Shown: positions 22,511-33,865 of the stretch, piece by piece
Layout: each line of letters opens with the position of its first letter
How positions within the stretch are numbered: the stretch's first letter is position 1
Source: Malus domestica
Taxonomy: Eukaryota > Streptophyta > Magnoliopsida > Rosales > Rosaceae
Length of the DNA stretch: 64,000 nt
Reading direction: 5' to 3'
Assembly (NCBI RefSeq): GCF_042453785.1
Contig: NC_091661.1
Location: forward strand, 30,247,501 to 30,311,500
Notes under the pieces: generated by a model
The model's input: only the letters and a program-made list of their open reading frames with translations
Database searches by the model: none
What the model was told of the DNA's origin: nothing
Position numbers and translations under genes: made by a program

Positions 22511-25500
22511 ATGATGATGATCGAGTCAGCCATGGCCGTACAATTCAACTTCGCCGCCACAAACCTCTGCTCCTCCACCTCCATGCCCTGTAACTCCCTC
22601 CTCTCTCTGCCCCCTCACTTTAACAGCTCAACTTGCTCTTCACATTTCTTCCCTCCGTTATCTCTGTTCCCAAGCACGACGCTTCTAATTTAATTTCTTT
22701 TATTTACTGCAGCCTATCGTCCGACGTGGAGCTCAGACGAGGTGACCGGAGCCGTACACTGCCGCCTTTCTTGCTCCGGCGGGTTCACCGCGCCGTGGTA
22801 CGCAAATTAGTTCGATTTCTATTGTCCAGCAGCTGAGCTTTTTCTAGCTGAATAAACCAATTTGAATTTCAACGTTTCGAAAGTGCATAAATTTGATAAG
22901 AATTTGATACAGGAATCGAACCGGACGATCAAAGAATGGTTCGTTTGCAAAAAGGAGAAATTTGGTAAAGAATGGGATTCAGGCATCTGCCCGGCCGTTA
23001 GGGCCCGGTTCGGAGCCTGTGAAGCCGAATGGGAGGCCGGAATACCACCCATTTGAGGATATTGCCGAGTCCACATTAGAGGCTGGTGGCACTGCTAGAC
23101 TTACAGCTGCAGAATCTGCTAGAACCCTCATTGAGGTAGTACATTGTATTCGATTGTTGATAAATAGGCGAAAGTTCGAATCTTGAGTACTAAATTGGAC
23201 TTGCTCACTTGTTGATGCTCCGCCATTTTCATTTCGAGGTTCCACCTTGCTAATATTGCCCATAGTATGCCATTTTCAGGTTAACGGCAAAGCAACACTC
23301 TTGTTTTTGAGTTTGATCAATGACGAGGTTCACGAAAATATTTTATGTCCGGATTTGCCTTATGTAACTGATGAACATGGAAGTAAGTCAAAGTGTGTGA
23401 CTTTCACATCGTACATTGGACTTGGCAAATTTTCTTTTCCTTTCAAAGTAAAGATTTAACCCGCTCTAGCATGTTGCAGATATCTACTTTCAAGTGAAGG
23501 ATAGTGAAGACACTTTTCGTTCCCTAACTTCAGAGAATAACTTTGTGGTATGCAATTTTCATGAACAAATAAAATGATAATGATTGGTAGGGATGATTGC
23601 ATTCTATCAGCAATCCTATGCTCTGGACTTTTCCTTACGAATTTGTGGGTTATTATAATGATGCAGCAAGTTATTATTGGGTTAGATGCTACGGAAATGA
23701 TCAATGAGATGGAATTACCAGAAATTGATTTTGAAATGGATGGGATTGACGATGAAGATAGTGACGTTGACGATGGTGATGATGACGAGGAGGACGATGA
23801 TGAAGAAGATGGTGACTACGATTCGGTCTGTTTTGTGTTTTCATTTGTTTAGATGTGGATGCATGGATGTTGTAACGCATTTCTAATTATTTAATAGGTT
23901 CATGTTTAGGATTGGGTTGCTGTTCTTGAAGATGAAGACGAAGATGATCTGGATGACTCTGACAACTGGGCAAAATTGCAGACTATGCGTTACTCTCACC
24001 CAATGAATTTTGCCAAGAAGCTAAGTGAGGTAATTGTCCATTGTAATTTTCTTACCCTACCATGGAGTGATGTAGAGGTAATTGAAAAAAATTAACTCGT
24101 GTGTTCTGTTTGTAACAGCGGGGAATTCTTGAGCTTTTCATTTGCTTACTTGTAGTACCTCTTTTTCATTTGAAGTGTCTAGCTGCAATTGTACCCCATT
24201 TCAGGGTCTTTCATGAAGTTGTCATTTCCGTTTCTCATATTTCCGCTTTTGGTTTTACTTTTCAGGTTGCTTCTGATGATCCTATAGATTGGGCGGAGCA
24301 GGCTCCAGCTAGTTTGGCTATTCAGGGCCTTATAAGGCCTGCACTTATAGAAGAACATTCTGTTATCCAAAAGCATCTGTCTGATCACCAGTCTTGTAAT
24401 GATGGCGTAGATGAAGTTGGGAGGACTGTAGAAGATGATTTAGAAGATCCTGTTAGGATTAATGGCCATAAATCAGGAATTTCCAAGGATAGTCCAGCCT
24501 CGGAAGAGGAATTGGAGAATAAGGAAGATGAAACACCGGGAAACAGGACTACATTTTACAAACTGGGGATGGTTAAGATTCAGCTGTTTTCATCCCATGG
24601 AAGTCAGGTTTGTGTAAGGAAGGATTTACTCTTATTTTGTCATCCAAGTTGATGCTAGCTCTTTTTTAACGGTTAATCTTTTGTTCTAATTCTCCAGACT
24701 GTTGTTGAAGTAGAAGACTTTGTAAAAGCTCAACCCGATGCCATTGCACACTCAGCAGCTAAAATTATATCTCGTCTGAAAGCTGATGGAGAAAAGACCA
24801 CGCAAGCTCTCAAGTCCTTATGTTGGAGACTAAAGGGTCTTCAAGTGGAGGTACCACTTCTTTTTTTTGCCGACATATTCAAACTTGTTAAACAAGTTTC
24901 CAAATCTGTTTCCAAGACGTGGCTGTAGGTTTTGCACTCCTTTTTTTTTTTCTTATACAATTTTGAACAACTTCAAAACTTATGTTCTCCAGAAAGGTTG
25001 TTTTTAGATTGAATGCCCAACTTCTGTGATATATGAGATCGTCTTCAACACCCACAAAGGCTTGAATCTGATAGTAGAATGAGAAAGTCTATTTTACATA
25101 TCTATCCCAATCTTGTTAAATCCGCCTTTAATGTTGTTGCAAATCAATGTAGTCATCTTTGTCGAATTATATTGCAGGAGGCAGTACTTATTGGTGTAGA
25201 TTCCCTTGGATTTGACTTAAGGGTATGCTCAGGAACACAAGTCCAGACATTGAGATTCGCACTTAACACACGGGTAAGCCAATTATCTTTAATCCATGGC
25301 GTTTAACGTTCCATCTATCTTCCACACATTATTGAACCATCTCTGAACTCTGAAGAACAATAAAACGTAGTTGCAAATTCCTCTGTTACTCTTTCAGAAC
25401 CATGAAATACAATATGCTTGTGTTGAAAAGTAGCGTTGCCTTTGGTTTGGTTACCTCGTCTACCGTGTGGTTTCAGGCAACTTCTGAGTACAGTGCTGAG

Positions 25501-25566
25501 AGACAACTCAATGATCTGCTATTCCCAAGGATGCAGCAGAAACCACAAACAGTGAAACAAACTTAG
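22511..25566 (+). CDS. At3g49140-like chloroplast protein, one in-frame stop in exon 1
   Basis: Ten exons: 22511-22797, 22913-23135, 23280-23382, 23480-23547, 23667-23825, 23910-24029, 24266-24607, 24698-24850, 25178-25273 and 25477-25566. All borders are GT-AG with matching phases (547 codons). Recognisable parts are KPNGRPEYHPFEDIAES (exon 2), INDEVHENILCPDLPYVTD, an Asp/Glu-rich tract (exons 5-6), WAEQAPASLAIQGLIRPAL, KAQPDAIAHSAAKIISRL, SLCWRLKGLQVEE and GVDSLGFDLRVCSGTQ. These match the Arabidopsis At3g49140/At5g24060 family as I recall it (named as PPR in databases; also likened to split-barrel/DUF2470 proteins). The N-terminus is Ser-rich like a transit peptide. The frame is continuous across exon 1 except for one TAA at 22691-22693, and no downstream in-frame Met precedes the conserved part. 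It may be a null allele, or a small splice variant may remove the stop. Confidence 0.75.
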
Positions 25567-25835
25567 CAAATTGAACGGTAACGTCATCAACACCTTCAAG
25601 TGCCATCATTTGGTTTGATTCTAGCTCGTTTCTTCAAGGTGCCTCTCGGCATAGGTTTCGATATATGACAGGAGGGGTTCCGAAAATTTCTTGCACAGTC
25701 CGACCAGGTCATTGTATTGTTTATTGAGATTAAGGATTATGAAAGTTCATTATTTTCGAAGCTTGGTGATTCTTTGCCTTGTAAATCATTTTTGTTTTGA
25801 TCAACTGATTTATAGGTCTCATTGCCCTTGTTTTA

Positions 25836-26034
25836 GGACAGGGATCCCAGCCGGATCTCCCCCACCAAGTCCTAAGGATCGGAGATCCGGACCCTTGAAA
25901 TTTGATCCAACGACTACAATTATTATCACTTTTAGAAGGATCCCTTGTTTATAGTCATTTGATCAAATTTCAATGGTCCAGATCTCCGGATCCTTAGGAT
26001 TTGGTGGGGTGAGATCCGGCTAGGATCTCTGTCC
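25836..26034. mobile_element. Mutator-type MITE with 9-bp target duplication
   Basis: 199 bases with long inverted ends (GGACAGGGATCCCAGCCG against the complement of CTAGGATCTCTGTCC; pairing extends about 70 bases through GATCCGGAGATCCGGACC-like sequence). It is flanked by the 9-base repeat CTTGTTTTA (25827-25835 and 26035-26043). It sits just downstream of the At3g49140-like gene. The duplicated copy is at 30411-30610. Confidence 0.8.
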
Positions 26035-26094
26035 CTTGTTTTAACCTATTGGATCATAACCTCAGGTTAAATATATATAAGTGTGTGTGTTACG

Positions 26095-26235
26095 TTAAGT
26101 TGTTGCGGATAAATGCACAAACGCTACATGTAGAAATTGGGGATGGATCCACACTGAAGACACTTTTAAGTGATCCGCTTCGACGACGGGCAACAATTTG
26201 CAATCTTCAAATTATATGTTTGGGTATGTCTTCCT
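26095..26235 (+). pseudogene. Relic of an F-box-gene leading exon
   Basis: The stretch GACGGGCAACAATTTGCAAT then CTTCAAATTATATGTTTGGG plus GTATGT aligns with the end of F-box exon 1 at 26975-27020 (CGGCAGACAACTTGCCATCT, GAAATTAGGGGTCCGG, GTATGT), including the donor site. It has no downstream coding exon. Further relatives are at about 30700-30835 (segment duplicate) and 57712-57835. Confidence 0.5.
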
Positions 26236-26847
26236 TGTAAATGCGAGTTAATTTTAAAAAGGCATGTAAAGATTGTGTAAATATTAGGAGTCCTTTATTA
26301 GGAAGGATATGTGTTTGTGTTCTTTATTATTTCCTTATGGAACAAGGATTGTATTTGTATATAATTGATTATGTAATAATTCAAGTCATAAAATTCTAAT
26401 TTGGTATCACTAAATAGTTTTCGATTCTCGTCAAAAGTAAATTTGAATTACATTATTGCTACTAAATTATGAGGCTCAACTCATTCCCTCTCTTAGCATA
26501 AATAATATCATTTACTAAAAAAAATAAAAAACAAAATTTTGGTACATTCCCTCTTAGTAAAAAAAAAATCGTTTGTTAAAAAAAGAAAGTACACATATCA
26601 CCGGTTCTTTTGAATTGTGGGTTCAAGTGGGTCCCACTACCTATATTTCCCTATTATTTTGAAGGTCATTTATTATTAGAAATATTGATAACCTTTTTAA
26701 TCGTTTTATCTTTATCTAGTCACTCAAGTAAACCTCTGTCATCCCAAATCTTATTAGGAAAATCTTGTACCTATTCATTGTGGAAGTAGGAGTGCATAAA
26801 CCCTAAATCCTATTATTTTAGGGAATTGTAAAAAAATTTATTTATAA

Positions 26848-28424
26848 ATGGAGGGAGAAGAAATGTTTAATCAGTCAATTAGATTATACTCAAGGCTTTT
26901 AACGTTCGATAAATTCTCCCATGATCCTTGTAAAACAAAAAGTCTCGTTGGCCTGAGGTCTACCTCTAGCGATTGGCTCCGGCAGACAACTTGCCATCTT
27001 GAAATTAGGGGTCCGGGTATGTTTCTCTCAAAATATTTTATTGTGTTCTTTGTGTTGCTTAGCTGCTTTTTTTCTTTTAATTTATTTTGTTCTTTGTGGT
27101 AGTGTTCTTCTTCTCTAGCAAATCGTATTCGTTTGAATATAATTTTCTAATTCCAAATAATCCAAAGTGTGAGCCTCTCTCGTTGCATCATGTTGAATCG
27201 TTGATAGTATTGCAAATCTCGGACTAACTCGTTATTTATTTATTTTTTCTTTTTGTTTTTGTAGATTGGGCAAACTTGCCTACAGAGGTTGTGGGTTTAA
27301 TTTCAGAGAGATTGACATTAGACAGAGACTACTTCCTATTCGGTATGGTGTGTAAGTCATGGCATCGTAAAACGAAGAATAATGCAATACGAATTTCTAC
27401 AATGTCGACTCGTCATCGTGCCCCGATGCTCTTGTTTTCTACCGGCAACAACGGTGTGTGGAGGTTATACGATGTCATGCGCGACAAGGTCCTTGATTTA
27501 CAGCTAAAATTATCAAAAAAACGGTTTTGTGGATCATCAAAAGGATGGTTAATAGCTGTGGAAGAGGATTTTACGATAACCTTAATCAATCCGGTGTTTA
27601 GGGTTAAGGGCAGGAAAGTGAAAGAAAATTCAATCATCCGTCTTCCTCCGTTCAACCCTCCAAGCTGGGAAGACGTATGTATTTGGAGGCCTAACTATGG
27701 TGTTTACAAGGCCACAATTACAGCTGATCCAATACTAGATGCAGACAATTGCGTTGTGTTGGTCATATACGAAGGTCGTTGTCAGTTGGCTTTTATTAGA
27801 CTCAACAAAGACAAAATGTGGACTTACATCGAAGACCTGAGGTTCGTACTTTTCGAAGTTGTTCCGGTTCGAAATCAATTCTACGCTGTTGGTGGTGATG
27901 AGTCGCAACTTTTATCTTTCGACATTACTGCTCGTTCCAGTTCGGATATAAAATTTATTACTACAAGGAAACCAGACGAATTTTTTACGAGGCTATATCT
28001 CGTGAGTGTAAACGAGGAGGAGTTGTTGACGGTTGCTAGGTACATTGATCACGATTATGAACGTGAGAAACGTGTGACAAAAAAATTTGAAATTTTCAAG
28101 TTGGATTATTTGAAGCGCGAGTGGATTGAGAAAAAAAGCTTGGGTGATGTGGCTCTCCTTTTGGGTGACAACTCTACCGTTGCCGTTGTGGCTTCGAATA
28201 TTCCTGGATGCCGGTCGAATTGCATATACTTCACCCATGATGAAGATCGTCAGTCAACAATTGAGTTTGGTGGCCGTGGACCTCATGATTTAGGTGTGTA
28301 TGATCTCGAAAGCGGAATCGTTGATCCACAGCGGCCTTTCACTTTCAGCAAGCTTGCTATGGAGATGGTGAGCAACAGTATTCGGCCTCCGATTTGGATT
28401 GTGCCGACATTTCAGTACTTGTAA
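26848..28424 (+). CDS. F-box protein with DUF295 (KIB) domain
   Basis: Two coding exons, 26848-27016 and 27265-28424, join in frame (GGT CCG G | AT TGG) to give 442 residues. The F-box is at about 57-95 (DWANLPTEVVGLISERLT, YFLFGMVCKSWH). A DUF295 beta-propeller-like domain follows with the marks GSSKGWL, LINPVF, IIRLPPFN, LAFIRLNKDKMWTYIE and CIYFTHDE. Family knowledge: these proteins are predicted substrate receptors of SCF ubiquitin ligases, an expanded, fast-evolving family in plants. Exon 1 carries SSDWLRQTTCHLEIRGP, which looks like a decayed second F-box start, so the true start could be inside exon 2. It is a complete gene beside a broken duplicate at 31590-32420. Confidence 0.8.
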
Positions 28425-28744
28425 AGAGCTTGTTTTAATTTTTTCGTCATTTAGTTTCTTTAAAACATGCCCATTGGCAGATTTGTCTTACGTATAAGAA
28501 AAAGCGTACACCTGTGGCCAGCGGTCCGATTTACCGGAAAATTCGACTTTTTCGAAAAATTATCAAATTTTATCAGAATGAAGATCTTAATGAGTAGAGT
28601 AAGTTTTATCCCTGTGACCAAGTTCAATTTGGCCGGGAAAAGCCTCAATTTGGCTCGCACCCGTCGGAAACCTTAAGGTGGGTGTTCTTCGATTCGACTT
28701 CCTCGGTGTTTCAACGCCCCTACAACTGGTTGGGTCTTGTTCCT
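28425..28744. other. 3' flank of F-box gene, nothing firm
   Basis: Contains the F-box 3' untranslated region and a stretch with inverted ACTTTTTCGAAAAAT and GACCAAGTTCAATTTGGCCGG motifs. It is probably part of an unrecognised repeat, but no end could be placed. Confidence 0.35.
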
Positions 28745-29004
28745 GGGTCTAAGGGGAGTTGATTAAGGGTGGTGGTGGGTGGTGAGACTCGCCGGAATGG
28801 TTTAAGCATTTTGTGTCGGTTATATCCGACACAATTTCTGTCGGTTTTAGAGTATTTTCTGTCGGAAAATTAATTCCCTGACTTAGACAATTATGTCGCT
28901 TATTAAATCCTCCATTTTCTGTCGGATTTTGCTTAAAATTTGACAGTAATATATGTTTTTTGTCGGTTTTCAAAACGCCACTAATAACTAGTTTCCTAGT
29001 AGTG
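28745..29004. mobile_element. Terminal fragment of a CACTA-type transposon
   Basis: Ends in ACTAGTTTCCTAGTAGTG at 29004, the complement of a CACTACTAGGAAAC terminus typical of plant CACTA (CMC) transposons. It is preceded by several subterminal TGTCGG motifs (28815-28970). No matching opposite end or transposase was seen, so only one end remains or the rest was lost in the duplication. Confidence 0.6.
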
Positions 29005-29228
29005 ATCATATACTTGTTTTTCCAATTTTACCCTCACTTTTGATACCCAAACACAATATTTACATAAGGAGGACAAAATAGGGGAAAAAAAAAGAAAAAA
29101 GTTGACAAGAAGGCTTCTCTTAATATAATAGTATAGAAAAAAAATATCCACTTGTTAAGAGAAATTGTCCACACATACAAAATGTGTGCTCTCTGCTAGT
29201 TAAAATTAAAAAGACATCCTAAAGAAAT

Positions 29229-30141
29229 GGTTAAATCTTTTGTTCTAATTCTCCACGGACTGTTGTTGAAGTAGAAGACTTTGTAAAAGCCCAACCCGAT
29301 GCCATTGCACACTCGGCAGCTAAAATGATATCTCGTCTGAAAGCTGATGGAGAAGAGACCACGCAAGCTCTCAAGTCCTTATGTTGGAGACTAAAGGGTC
29401 TTCAAGTGGAGGTACCACTTCTTTTTTTTGCCGACATATTCGAACTTGTTAAACCAGTTTCCACATCTGTTTCCAAGACGTGGCTGTAGGTTTTGCACTC
29501 CTTTTTTTTTTTTTACAATTTTGAACAACTTCAAAACTTATGTTCTCCAGAAAGGTTGTGTTAGATTGAATGCCCAACTTCTGTGATATATGAGATCGTC
29601 TTCAACACCCACAAAGGCTAGAATCTGATTTCGTAGAATGAGAAAGTCTATTTTACATATCTATCCCAATCTTGTTAAATCCGCCTTTAATGTTGTTGTT
29701 GCAAATCAATGTAGTCTTATCGATGATTAATCTTTGTCGAATTATATTGCAGGAGGCAGTACTTATTGGTGTAGATTCCCTTGGATTTGAATTAAGGGTA
29801 TGCTCAGGAACACAAGTCCAGACATTGAGATTCGCACTTAACACACGGGTAAGCCAATTATCTTTAATCCATGGCGTTTAACGTTCCATCTATCTTCCGC
29901 ATATTATTGAGCCATCTCTGAACTCTGAAGCACAATAAAATGTAGTTGCAAATTCCTCTGTTACTCTTTCAGAACCATGAAATACAACATGCTTGTGTTG
30001 AAAAGTAGCGTTGCCTTTGGTTTGGTTACCTCGTCTACCGTGTGGTTTCAGGCAACTTCTGAGTACAGTGCTGAGAGACAACTCAATGATCTGCTATTCC
30101 CAAGGATGCAGCAGAAACCACAAACAGTGAAACAAACTTAG
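29229..30141 (+). pseudogene. Duplicated 3' end (exons 8-10) of the At3g49140-like gene
   Basis: Matches 24672-25567 almost base for base. It covers exon 8 (to about 29411), exon 9 (29753-29848) and exon 10 (30052-30141, with the stop kept). The acceptor before exon 8, CTCCAG|ACT in the parent, reads CTCCACGGACT here, so it is lost. There is no promoter or upstream exon. Encoded differences are few (for example Glu for Asp in GFELRV), which suggests a recent copy. Probably not expressed as protein. Confidence 0.8.
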
Positions 30142-30410
30142 CAAATTGAACGGTAACGTCATCAACACCTTCAAGTGCCATCATTTGGTTTGATTCTAGC
30201 TCGTTTCTTCAAGGTGCCTCTCGGCATATGTTTCGATATATGACAGGAGGGGTTCCGAAAATTTCTTGCATAGTCCGACCAGGTCATTGTACTGTTAATT
30301 GAGATTAAGGATTATGAAATTTCATTATTTGCGAAGCTTGGTGATTCTTTGCCTTGTAAATCATTTTTGTTTTGATCAACTGATTTATAGGTCTCGTTGC
30401 CCTTGTTTTA

Positions 30411-30610
30411 GGACAGGGATCCCAGCCGGATCTCCCCCACCAAGTCCTAAGGATCCGGAGATCCGGACCCGTGAAATTTGATCCAACGGCTACAATTATT
30501 ATCACTTTTAGAAGGGTCTCATGTTTATAGTCATTTGATCAAATTTCAATGGTCCGGATCTCCAGATTCTTAGGATTTGGTGGGGTGAGATCCTGCTGGG
30601 ATCTCTGTCC
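30411..30610. mobile_element. Mutator-type MITE, duplicated copy
   Basis: Copy of the element at 25836-26034 with the same 9-base flanks CTTGTTTTA (30402-30410 and 30611-30619). Present in both duplication units, so it inserted before the duplication. Confidence 0.8.
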
Positions 30611-30646
30611 CTTGTTTTAACCTATTGGATCATAACCTCAGGTTAA

Positions 30647-30688
<42 letters not shown>
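30647..30688. repeat. (AT)n(GT)n microsatellite
   Basis: About nine AT then twelve GT repeats. The parent at about 26076-26092 has only a few. A marker of post-duplication change. Confidence 0.85.
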
Positions 30689-30699
30689 TACGCTAAGTT

Positions 30700-30835
30700 G
30701 TTGCGGATAAATGCACAAACGCTACATGTAGAAATTGGGGATGGATCCACACTGAAGACACTTTTAAGTGATCCGCTTCGACGACGGGCAACAATTTGCA
30801 ATCTTCAAATTATATGTTTGGGTATGTCTTTCTTG
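30700..30835 (+). pseudogene. Relic of an F-box leading exon, duplicated copy
   Basis: Unit B counterpart of 26095-26235, nearly identical, with the same GGGTATGTC donor-like end. Confidence 0.45.
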
Positions 30836-31589
30836 TAAATGTGAGTTAATTTTAAAAAGGCATGTAAAGATTGTGTAAATATTAGGAGTCCTTTATTAGG
30901 AATGATATATGTTTGTGTTCTTTATTATTTCCTTATTGAACAAGGATTGTATTTGTATATAATTGATTATGTAATCATTCAAGTCGTAAAATTCTAATTT
31001 GGTATCACTAAATAGTTTTCGATTCTCGTCAAAGGTAAATTTGAATTACATTATTGCTAGTTCATTATGAGGCTAAACTCACTCTCTTTCTCTTTAGTAT
31101 AAATAATATATTTAGCTAAAAAAACAAAAAACAAAATTTTGGTACATTCTCTCTTAGTAAAAATAATATCGTTAGTTAAAAAAACAAAATTTTGGTACAC
31201 ATAGCTCCAGTTATTTTGAATTGTGGGTTCAAGTGGGTCCCGCTACCCATATTTCCCTATTATTTTGAAGGTCATTTATTATTAGAAATATTGATAACCT
31301 AAAGAAAACTAATGAAAAATGTATGAAAATTTTGAATTTTAATAATAAACAAAATAAAAGATAAAGTGAATAGTATCAGAAATGATTTTTTAGTGTAAAA
31401 GTAAACAGTAACAAGAATTTTTCGTTAAAGTTTTATTTTATAACTCGGTTTTATCTTTATCTAGTCACTCAAGTAAACCTCTGTCATCCCAAATCTTATC
31501 GGGAAAATCATGTACCTATTCGTTGCGGAAGTAGGAGCAGAAACCCTAAATCCTATTCTTTTAGGAATTGTAAAAAAAATTATATATAA

Positions 31590-32420
31590 ATAACGGAAGA
31601 ATAAATGTTTAATCAGTCAATTAGATTATAATAAGGCTTTTAGTGATCGATAAACATTTTCCTACGATCCTTGTAAAGCAAGAAATCTTGTTGGCTTGTA
31701 GTCTACCTTTAGCGATTGGCTCCGGTTGACAACTTGACATCTTGAAATTATGGGTCCGGGTATGTTTCTCTCAAAATATTTTATTGTGTTATTTGTGTCG
31801 CTTAGCTCTTTTTTTTTTTTTTTTAATTTATTTTGTTCTTTGCGTTATTGTTCTTCTTCTCTCGCAAATCGTATTCGTGTGAATATAATTTTCTAATTCC
31901 AAATAATCCAAAGTGCGAGCCTCTCTCGTTGCATCATGTTGATAGTATTGCAAATCTCGGACTAGATCGTAATTTAATTAATTTTTTTTTTGTTTTTTGT
32001 AGATTGGGCAAACTTGCCTGCAGTTGTGGGTTTAATGACCCGGCTTCTCTGCCCTCCCAGTTTCTATATACTCTCATCATCTCTTATTTTTGGCAATTAC
32101 GTCAACATTTTATATTGATTTTTTTATAGGATGATAAGATAAAAAGAAATAGTGATATAAAATGTTGACGTGATTTAACCGTAACCGCATAAGTAGAAGG
32201 GAATGAGAGTGTATGGAAACTGAGAGGGCAGAGAAGTCAGGTCCGGGTTTAATTTCAGAGAGATTGACATTAGACAGAGACTACTTCCTATTTGGTATGG
32301 TGCGTAAGTCATGGCATCGTAAAACGAAGGACAATGCAATACGATTTTCTACAATGTCGACTCGTCATCGTGCTCCGATGCTCTTGTTTTCTACCGGCAA
32401 CAACGGTGTGTGGAGGTTAT
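31590..32420 (+). pseudogene. Truncated DUF295 F-box pseudogene with MITE inside
   Basis: Matches the F-box gene from exon 1 (about 31590-31760) and the start of exon 2 (from 32003). Exon 1 has lost the start region seen at 26848 and carries several changes. Exon 2 lacks three bases near CCTGCAGTTGTGGG and is split by a 208-base MITE. The match ends after GTGTGTGGAGGTTATA, about 70 codons into exon 2. No DUF295 domain remains. Confidence 0.8.
32037..32244. mobile_element. Mutator-type MITE inserted in F-box pseudogene
   Basis: 208 bases with inverted ends (CGGCTTCTCTGCCCTCCCAG against the complement of CTGAGAGGGCAGAGAAGTC) and a perfect 9-base target duplication GGGTTTAAT (32028-32036 and 32245-32253). 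The uninterrupted site is present in the parent gene (GTGGGTTTAATTTCAGAG at about 27290), so the insertion and its empty site can both be read here. Confidence 0.9.
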
Positions 32421-32449
32421 AGATGATGTTATGAGAGTATTATCCACTT

Positions 32450-32970
32450 TTTCCAATCGATTTAGGAAATTTGTACAATAATCATTATAAGCCAAATTTA
32501 ATTCATTCTCGTCGCACCGCATATTTCAAAAAATTAATTTTAGGGCATTCCGAAGATTTCGACACCTCCAAATCTCTTTGGGTCCCCCGGTATAAACATA
32601 TAGTCATTTTTCCATTTTTCAAAAACTTTAAAAATCAATAAAAAAGAATTCGGGGACCTAATAAATGGTAGGATTACATGTGAAGGTCTTGCAATATTTT
32701 TCTTAACTCCATGCAAAATACTTCCTAAAACTAAAATTTAAATTCCATTAATAAAAACTGTGAGTTATAACTCACGTTATGCAATCGATTTTGGAAATTC
32801 GTACAATAATCATTATAAGCCAAAATTCGAGTCATTCTCGTCATGCCACATGTTTCATAAAACTAATTTGAGGATATTCCAAATACTTTCGACACATAAA
32901 AATATATTTGGGGGACCATCTGTAAGTTTATAATTAATTTTCTATTTTTCAACTTTAAAAATAAATCGTG
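32450..32970. repeat. Direct repeat pair of about 185 bases
   Basis: About 32452-32640 and 32783-32965 share GTACAATAATCATTATAAGC, TTTCGACAC and a CATTTTTCCATTTTTCAA-like tail in the same order. Diverged, non-coding, origin unknown. Confidence 0.5.
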
Positions 32971-33213
32971 TCGTCTGTCAAATGGTGTCTCGTTTGTTTG
33001 GCGGTGGAGGAGATGAGAGAGGACAAATGCCGTTAACCTTAAAGTGGTAAGAGCATCTCCAAAGGAGAAGTAAGAAAGTCCACATGAGCAGTAACAATTA
33101 AAAAAAAAACACAGCATTAGTGAATTCCAATGCCTATGTGGCATAATGTGGATTGACAGTTTTTTTCAAATCAATTTAAAGTGATTAATAAATGTTTTTC
33201 ATCATTATATTTT
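32971..33213. other. Flank of composite LINE insertion
   Basis: A/T-rich sequence with a TAAGAGCATCTCCAAAGGAG motif near 33048 that resembles Harbinger MITE ends. It ends with the left copy of the 16-base target duplication TTCATCATTATATTTT (33198-33213). Confidence 0.5.
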
Positions 33214-33860
33214 ACAACAACAACAACAACAACAACAAAGCCTTTTCCCACTAAGTGGGGTCGGCTATATGAATCCTAGAACGTCATTGCGCTCGGTTTT
33301 GTGTCATGTCCTCCGTTAGATCCAAGTACTCTAAGTCTTTTCTTAGAGTCTCTTCCAAAGTTTTTCTAGGTCTTCCTCTACCCCTTTGGCCCTGAACCTC
33401 TGTCCCGTAGTCACATCTTCGAACCGGAGCGTCAGTCGGCCTTCTTTGCACATGTCCAAATCATCGGAGCCGATTTTCTCTCATCTTTCCTACAATTTCG
33501 GCTACTCCTACTTTACCTCGGATATCCTCATTCCCAATCTTATCCTTTCTCGTGTGCCCACACATCCCACGAAGCATCCTCATCTCCGCTACACCCATTT
33601 TGTGTACGTGTTGATGCTTCACCGCCCAACATTCTGTGCCATACAACATCGCTGGCCTTATTGCCGTCCTATAAAATTTTCCCTTGAGCTTCAGTGGCCT
33701 ACGACGGTCACACAACACGCCGGATGCACTCTTACACTTCATCCATCCAGCTCGTATTCTATGGTTGAGATCTCCATCTAATTCTCCGTTCTCTTGCAAG
33801 ATAGATCCTAGGTAGCGAAAACGGTCGCTTTTTGTGATCTTCGCTAGATTGCTCCGGTCA
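33214..33860 (-). mobile_element. RTE LINE 3' fragment with TTG-repeat tail
   Basis: On the minus strand it encodes the LINE C-terminal region from [12 protein letters not shown] through [19 protein letters not shown] and the [15 protein letters not shown]-like end, with frame changes near the end. It then shows CCCACTTAGTGGGAAAAGGC and eight TTG units. The TTG tail is diagnostic of plant RTE LINEs. Its 5' side ends in NDRSNLAKITK-like sequence not found in the longer copy. Confidence 0.75.
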
Positions 33861-33865
33861 TTAGT

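Larger units (their letters stand above)
24672..27480. repeat. Segmental duplication, unit A
   Basis: From intron 7 of the At3g49140-like gene to about codon 70 of the F-box gene's second exon, this segment is repeated at 29229-32420. Order, splice-site sequence, intergenic MITE and flanks all match. The offset is 4.56 kb at the left and about 4.9 kb at the right, the difference coming from later insertions in unit B. Confidence 0.8.
29229..32420. repeat. Segmental duplication, unit B
   Basis: The partner of 24672-27480. It ends within the F-box coding region just after AACGGTGTGTGGAGGTTATA. Extra material relative to unit A is a longer AT/GT microsatellite near 30650, an inserted stretch around 31300-31445 and the MITE at 32037-32244. 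Confidence 0.8.

Noticed and set aside
33386-33781. 131-codon plus-strand frame in the LINE fragment (and similar at 38611)
   Set aside because: Antisense shadow of the LINE reverse-transcriptase C-terminus.
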